Below, one piece after another: positions 31,575 to 35,187 of a stretch of DNA of 35,187 nt; the first letter of the stretch is position 1; each line of letters starts with the position of its first letter. The notes below the pieces were generated by a model. It ran no database searches and was not told the origin of the DNA. It saw only the letters and a list, made by a program, of their open reading frames with translations. A program made the position numbers and the translations under genes. Origin of the DNA: Lachnospiraceae bacterium UBA7143. Its GTDB lineage: Bacteria; Bacillota; Clostridia; Lachnospirales; Lachnospiraceae. The stretch is taken from NCBI GenBank assembly GCA_002491905.1, contig DKWV01000027.1, forward strand, positions 1 through 35,187. The letters run 5' to 3'.

Positions 31575-32987
31575 CTAAAGCTCCAGATACTCCTCAAACA
31601 CTTTACAGAAAGCCGCCGCCTCCTGTTTCTCCTTCATCTCACAGAAGATGCGTAAAAGCGGTTCTGTGCCGGAAAACCTGACGGAAATCCAGCCGCCGTC
31701 CTTCAGGTAAATTTTCAGGCCGTCCAGATAGGAAACCTTCTCCACGTCGTAAGGAATCCGCGGCAGTTCCCTGTCCTGCAAAAGCTTTTTCTGGATCGCC
31801 TCCTTTTTCTGGGGGCTGAAACGATAATCCCGCTCCTCAAGCGCCATACCGCCAAACTCCCTGCGTATCGTCTCCATAATCTCAGACAGCTTCATGCCTG
31901 TCACGGCGATCATCTCCACCAGAAGCGCGGAGGCGTAGATGCCGTCCTTGCCCTTGATATGTCCTCTCACAGCCATGCCGCCGGAGGATTCGCCGCCGAT
32001 GATGGCATCCGCCTCAAACATCTTTGCCGATATGTGCTTAAATCCCACGGGCACCTCGTAGCACTGCTCCCCGAAGCTCTCCGCCACCCGGTCAAGCAGA
32101 TGGGTCGTACAGATATTCCTGACTGCCGGGCCGTGCCAGCCCTTATATTTCACCAGATAGTAGTACAGCAGCACCAGAATGTCATTGGGATGCAGAAAAT
32201 TACCCTTGTCGTCGATCACACCGATCCGGTCCGCATCGCCGTCCGTGGCAAGCCCAAGATCACAGCGTCTGTCAATCACATAATTCTGCAGGGCACGCAG
32301 CGTCTCCGCCGTAGGCGCGGGCAGCTTTCCTCCAAACAGCGTGTCATGCCGCTCGTGAATGGTCTCCACCTCGCATCTGGCAGTCATGAGAATGGTCTTT
32401 AAGGAAGTTTCGCTCACCCCATACATAGGGTCAAGGGCAATGCGAAGCCCCCTCTTCTTGATCTTTTCCATATCCACCGTGTCGATGATACTGTCAAGAT
32501 ACTCGTTGAGGGGATAAATTTCCTCAATTAATCCCTTCTCAAGCCCTTCCGCGTAATTCATCTCGTCCACGGGAATGTCCGTCACCTCGTTGATGTAACG
32601 CTCGATATCCGCCGTCTGTACCTCGTCCGCGTCCCGTCCGCCGAAAGTGAATACCTTGATACCGTTGTAAATTGCCGGATTGTGGCTCGCGGTAATCATC
32701 ATGCCATAGTGGTATTCGTGCTTCATCACATAAAACATCACAAGAGGCGTGGGCGCCGACTTGTTGATGAGACTTGCCTTGATCCCTTCCGCTGCAAAGA
32801 CCTGTGCCGCCCACTGCATGGCTTCCTTCGACAGAAAGCGCCTGTCGTAGCCGAGCACAATGCCCTCCTTTTCCACCTTTTCCTCCCGCATTTTATCGCA
32901 GATCGCTCTCGATAAAATCTGGATGTTCTCCTTCGTAAATTCATCTCCGATCACGGCTCTCCAGCCGCCTGTGCCAAACTTAATCAT
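31575..32987 (-). CDS. Phosphohexomutase (phosphoglucomutase/phosphomannomutase family)
   Basis: A 470-residue alpha-D-phosphohexomutase. Catalytic phosphoserine loop TASHNP at about residues 99-104, metal loop DGDADR, sugar-binding GGESSGG and phosphate-binding RFSGTEP near the C-terminus are all intact. The family interconverts sugar-1- and sugar-6-phosphates (glucose, mannose or N-acetylglucosamine). Its ATG lies within the last codons of the GH94 gene (8-base overlap) with AAGGAGG upstream, so it is translationally coupled to a phosphorylase. This suggests that it converts the phosphorylase product, probably GlcNAc-1-P, to the 6-phosphate; specificity is inferred. Confidence 0.92.
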   Translation of the reverse strand: MIKFGTGGWRAVIGDEFTKENIQILSRAICDKMREEKVEKEGIVLGYDRRFLSKEAMQWAAQVFAAEGIKASLINKSAPTPLVMFYVMKHEYHYGMMITASHNPAIYNGIKVFTFGGRDADEVQTADIERYINEVTDIPVDEMNYAEGLEKGLIEEIYPLNEYLDSIIDTVDMEKIKKRGLRIALDPMYGVSETSLKTILMTARCEVETIHERHDTLFGGKLPAPTAETLRALQNYVIDRRCDLGLATDGDADRIGVIDDKGNFLHPNDILVLLYYYLVKYKGWHGPAVRNICTTHLLDRVAESFGEQCYEVPVGFKHISAKMFEADAIIGGESSGGMAVRGHIKGKDGIYASALLVEMIAVTGMKLSEIMETIRREFGGMALEERDYRFSPQKKEAIQKKLLQDRELPRIPYDVEKVSYLDGLKIYLKDGGWISVRFSGTEPLLRIFCEMKEKQEAAAFCKVFEEYLEL

Positions 32988-35187
32988 TGTATACCCTCCT
33001 TTTCACGCTTCCCATAACTATTTCCACAGTGTGCCTGCTGCCTGCTGCCGCTGGCAGAATTTTATCCACCTTCACGCCGTCTACCGTGATCTCCTTCACG
33101 CCCTTCATCACGCCGTCCGGATTGCTCACCCGTATTTCATACACCGCGCCCCTCCATACCCGGACCGCGTCAAACGACTTCCAGTCCGCCGGAACGCAAG
33201 GGTCAATGGTCAGGCTGTCATAATCCGGCCGGATTCCCAGCATATACCGTGTCGCTGAGAAGTATGACCAGCCGCCGGAGCCTGTCATAAAAGGATGTCT
33301 CGCCCTGCCGTACGCGCTGTGATCCTTACCCATGATAAACTGACAGTAGGAATACGGCTCCGACTCTCTCGTTTCTATCCGGTCATTCTGATGATAAGGG
33401 CAAAGAGCGTCGTAAAATTTCATTGCCAGATCACCCCTGCCCCTCATGCAGGCTGCCGCCCATGCCCACGGATTCGGATGGGAGAAGATCGCCCCGTTCT
33501 CCTTCACACCCGGATACACTCTGGTGACAAAACCGATATCGTCGTCCGGCACTGTGTAGGAAGGGGTGTTTAACAGAAGCCCGTAGGGAGTGTAGAGATA
33601 CTCGTCTATGGCGGCAAGCGCCTTGTCCGCCTTCTCCTCATCCGCCGCCCCGGAGAGAACTGCCCATGCATTGGATTCCAGATGCACCCTGCCCTCCGCA
33701 TCCTCCTGTGTGCCGATCTTTTTTCCGTTGGCCGTGATGCCCCTGATAAACCACTCGCCGTCCCAGAGCTGCGTGTTGCACACCTCCCTGACCTTTGCTG
33801 CAATCTGCGCATATTTCTCCACATCCGCCTCATTGCCCAGCCGCTTCGCCAACCCGATAAACTGCGTCAGCGCCCAGTAGTGCAGGAAACTGACCATGGC
33901 GCTCTCGCCGCCGCCCAGATTCAGGCAGTCGTTCCAGTCGGCACGAAGCCCCTTACAGATGCCCGTCTGTCCCACCTGCTCTGTGGAGAAGTCAAGAATC
34001 CGTTTCAGATGCTCGTAGACCGACTCCGTCTCCTTCTTGCCTTCCAGAAATGTATCCGCATATGGCAGCTGCAGGGAAGCGAAGCCCTGATCGCCCGTCT
34101 CCTTGATGTATTCCGTCACCGCGGCCACAAGCCAAAGGGCGTCGTCTGAGCAAGCATCCTTCAGTCCGTGTATGATGCTGTTTTTATCAGGTTCCGGAAT
34201 CACCGTGGGCGACTTAAAAGGTTTCACGCCCGTATCTTCCATAAACCATTCCGGCTGGAACAGGTGCAGGCCGTAGCCTGCGCTCGTCAGACCCCGAAGG
34301 AGCTGCTCGATCCGTTCCCTGCACTTGTCCGGGTTGGAATGGGGAATCGTCATGGCATCCTGCGCTGTATCCCGGTAGCCCAGCCCCACTCTGCCTCCCA
34401 CCTTAATAAAGGAGGCAAACCGCGAAAACATCACGTTGATCTCCGACTGGTACAGCGTCCATGTGTTAAGCAGGGTGTTCATCCCCTCATTTGGCGTCTG
34501 CACCTGTAATTTGGAGCACTTCTCCTCCCAATAATTCCTCAAATCTTTACGTGCCTCATCCACCGCAGCGTGATCCGCATACTTTGCACGGACGCGCTTT
34601 CCTTCGTCCCTTCTGCCCTCCCCCAGCATTAAGACAAAGCGCGCTTCCTCCCCAGGCTGTAAAATCAGATTCTTCTGTAAGCTGCCGCAGTGGTTGCCGC
34701 CTTTCTCACAGGAAGAGAAGCACTTGCCCGCCATCACCGCCGCCGGGTTCGTCTCTGTATTGTAAGTGCCGAGGAATTTATCCCGCATACAGTCAAAACC
34801 GTCCGGCGTAAAGTCCGCCGTAAAATACTGGTACCCCTCCTCCTCATAGAACAGATCTTCCTCGATGATCCCGTCCTCGTAGGACGCGCCCGCACAGTAC
34901 AGGCTCATCTGGTAGTTCTGGTTGTCAATCATGATATGGTGGAAAGAAAATTCCAGATAGGAGAATAGGCTTAAATCCCTTGCCCGGTCTCCCGTGTTCT
35001 TCACCTTCACATCCCAGAGCTGCACCGCCTCGCCCCTTGGAATAAACATGGTCTGGGATGCCTGTATCCCCTCGTACTCGCACTCATAGACCGTGTAGGA
35101 CATACCGTGGCGGCAGGTGTACTTCGCCTGATCCAGTGGCTTGCCCACCGGCTGCCATGATACCGACCAGTAATCCGCACTGTCATT
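32980..35187 (-). CDS. GH94 phosphorylase, likely N,N'-diacetylchitobiose phosphorylase; 5' end cut off
   Basis: Partial: 735 residues are visible and the N-terminal part (perhaps 60-80 residues) lies past the right edge; the frame reads NDSADYWSVSWQPVGKPLDQ from the first complete codon. GH94 enzymes cleave beta-linked disaccharides with inorganic phosphate. The N-terminal beta-sandwich is followed by the (alpha/alpha)6 barrel, with GLGYRDTAQDAM and the catalytic-acid region ADWNDCLNL (DWND at 33928-33939). Within GH94, GGNHCGSL, GYRDTAQD and AGYGLHLFQPEWF look like chitobiose phosphorylases rather than cellobiose phosphorylases, which fits nagA/nagB nearby. It is cytosolic: no secretion signal is expected. 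It overlaps the mutase gene by eight bases. Confidence 0.8.
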   Translation of the reverse strand, partial: NDSADYWSVSWQPVGKPLDQAKYTCRHGMSYTVYECEYEGIQASQTMFIPRGEAVQLWDVKVKNTGDRARDLSLFSYLEFSFHHIMIDNQNYQMSLYCAGASYEDGIIEEDLFYEEEGYQYFTADFTPDGFDCMRDKFLGTYNTETNPAAVMAGKCFSSCEKGGNHCGSLQKNLILQPGEEARFVLMLGEGRRDEGKRVRAKYADHAAVDEARKDLRNYWEEKCSKLQVQTPNEGMNTLLNTWTLYQSEINVMFSRFASFIKVGGRVGLGYRDTAQDAMTIPHSNPDKCRERIEQLLRGLTSAGYGLHLFQPEWFMEDTGVKPFKSPTVIPEPDKNSIIHGLKDACSDDALWLVAAVTEYIKETGDQGFASLQLPYADTFLEGKKETESVYEHLKRILDFSTEQVGQTGICKGLRADWNDCLNLGGGESAMVSFLHYWALTQFIGLAKRLGNEADVEKYAQIAAKVREVCNTQLWDGEWFIRGITANGKKIGTQEDAEGRVHLESNAWAVLSGAADEEKADKALAAIDEYLYTPYGLLLNTPSYTVPDDDIGFVTRVYPGVKENGAIFSHPNPWAWAAACMRGRGDLAMKFYDALCPYHQNDRIETRESEPYSYCQFIMGKDHSAYGRARHPFMTGSGGWSYFSATRYMLGIRPDYDSLTIDPCVPADWKSFDAVRVWRGAVYEIRVSNPDGVMKGVKEITVDGVKVDKILPAAAGSRHTVEIVMGSVKRRVYND

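Overview
The window reads as chromosomal DNA of an endospore-forming member of the Clostridia, most likely a Lachnospiraceae. The basis is a spoIIIA operon, a GerM-like lipoprotein, the dgt-dnaG-rpoD-trmK housekeeping cluster, a type A-like RNase P RNA, strong AGGAGG ribosome binding sites, and a carbohydrate locus built from a YesM/YesN two-component system with a CUT1 ABC importer. Genus cannot be fixed from the sequence. Nearly all genes lie on the minus strand; only three (4501-5331, 19904-21235, 21264-21968) are on plus.

Layout, left to right. (1) 1-4347, minus: spoIIIAA-AB-AC-AD-AE-AF-AG, the mother-cell half of the SpoIIIA-SpoIIQ channel, tightly overlapping; AG runs off the left edge. 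A divergent PHP-domain phosphoesterase follows on plus (4501-5331). (2) 5342-11678, minus: a CmpB-type membrane protein, two adjacent CobW/COG0523 GTPases (one with a long histidine-rich metal-binding segment, one fused to a YcgQ/DUF1980-like C-terminal domain), an ABC-2 exporter pair, an aldose 1-epimerase-like protein and a secreted trypsin-like protease. (3) 11679-12281: a 603-base stretch without protein genes, holding rnpB (minus) and, just 3' of it, three strong inverted repeats. (4) 12282-18774, minus: a ThrRS-like/uridine-kinase-like nucleoside kinase, trmK, rpoD, dnaG and dgt. (5) 18902-21968: an HSL-type esterase divergent from an HHxxxDG acyltransferase and a zinc-ribbon membrane protein; the acyltransferase mRNA may be leaderless. 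(6) 21965-23359, minus: a DUF4125 protein and a GerMN-like lipoprotein.

(7) 23435-35187, minus, is the most coherent system. In transcription order it holds a GH94 phosphorylase resembling N,N'-diacetylchitobiose phosphorylase (5' end outside the window), a phosphohexomutase, a YesM-type sensor kinase, a sugar-binding lipoprotein, two CUT1 permeases, a YesN-type response regulator, nagB and nagA. Inferred pathway: import of a GlcNAc disaccharide, phosphorolysis to GlcNAc-1-P plus GlcNAc, mutase conversion to GlcNAc-6-P, then NagA and NagB to fructose-6-P. No ABC ATPase is encoded here, so a shared MsmX/MsmK-type ATPase elsewhere is implied. The response regulator carries a one-base frameshift inside its AraC DNA-binding domain.

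The items most worth following are the complete phosphorolytic amino-sugar locus with its broken regulator, the possible leaderless acyltransferase gene, the hairpin cluster behind rnpB, the CobW-DUF1980 fusion beside the His-rich CobW, and an unassigned plus-strand terminator upstream of the sensor-kinase gene.
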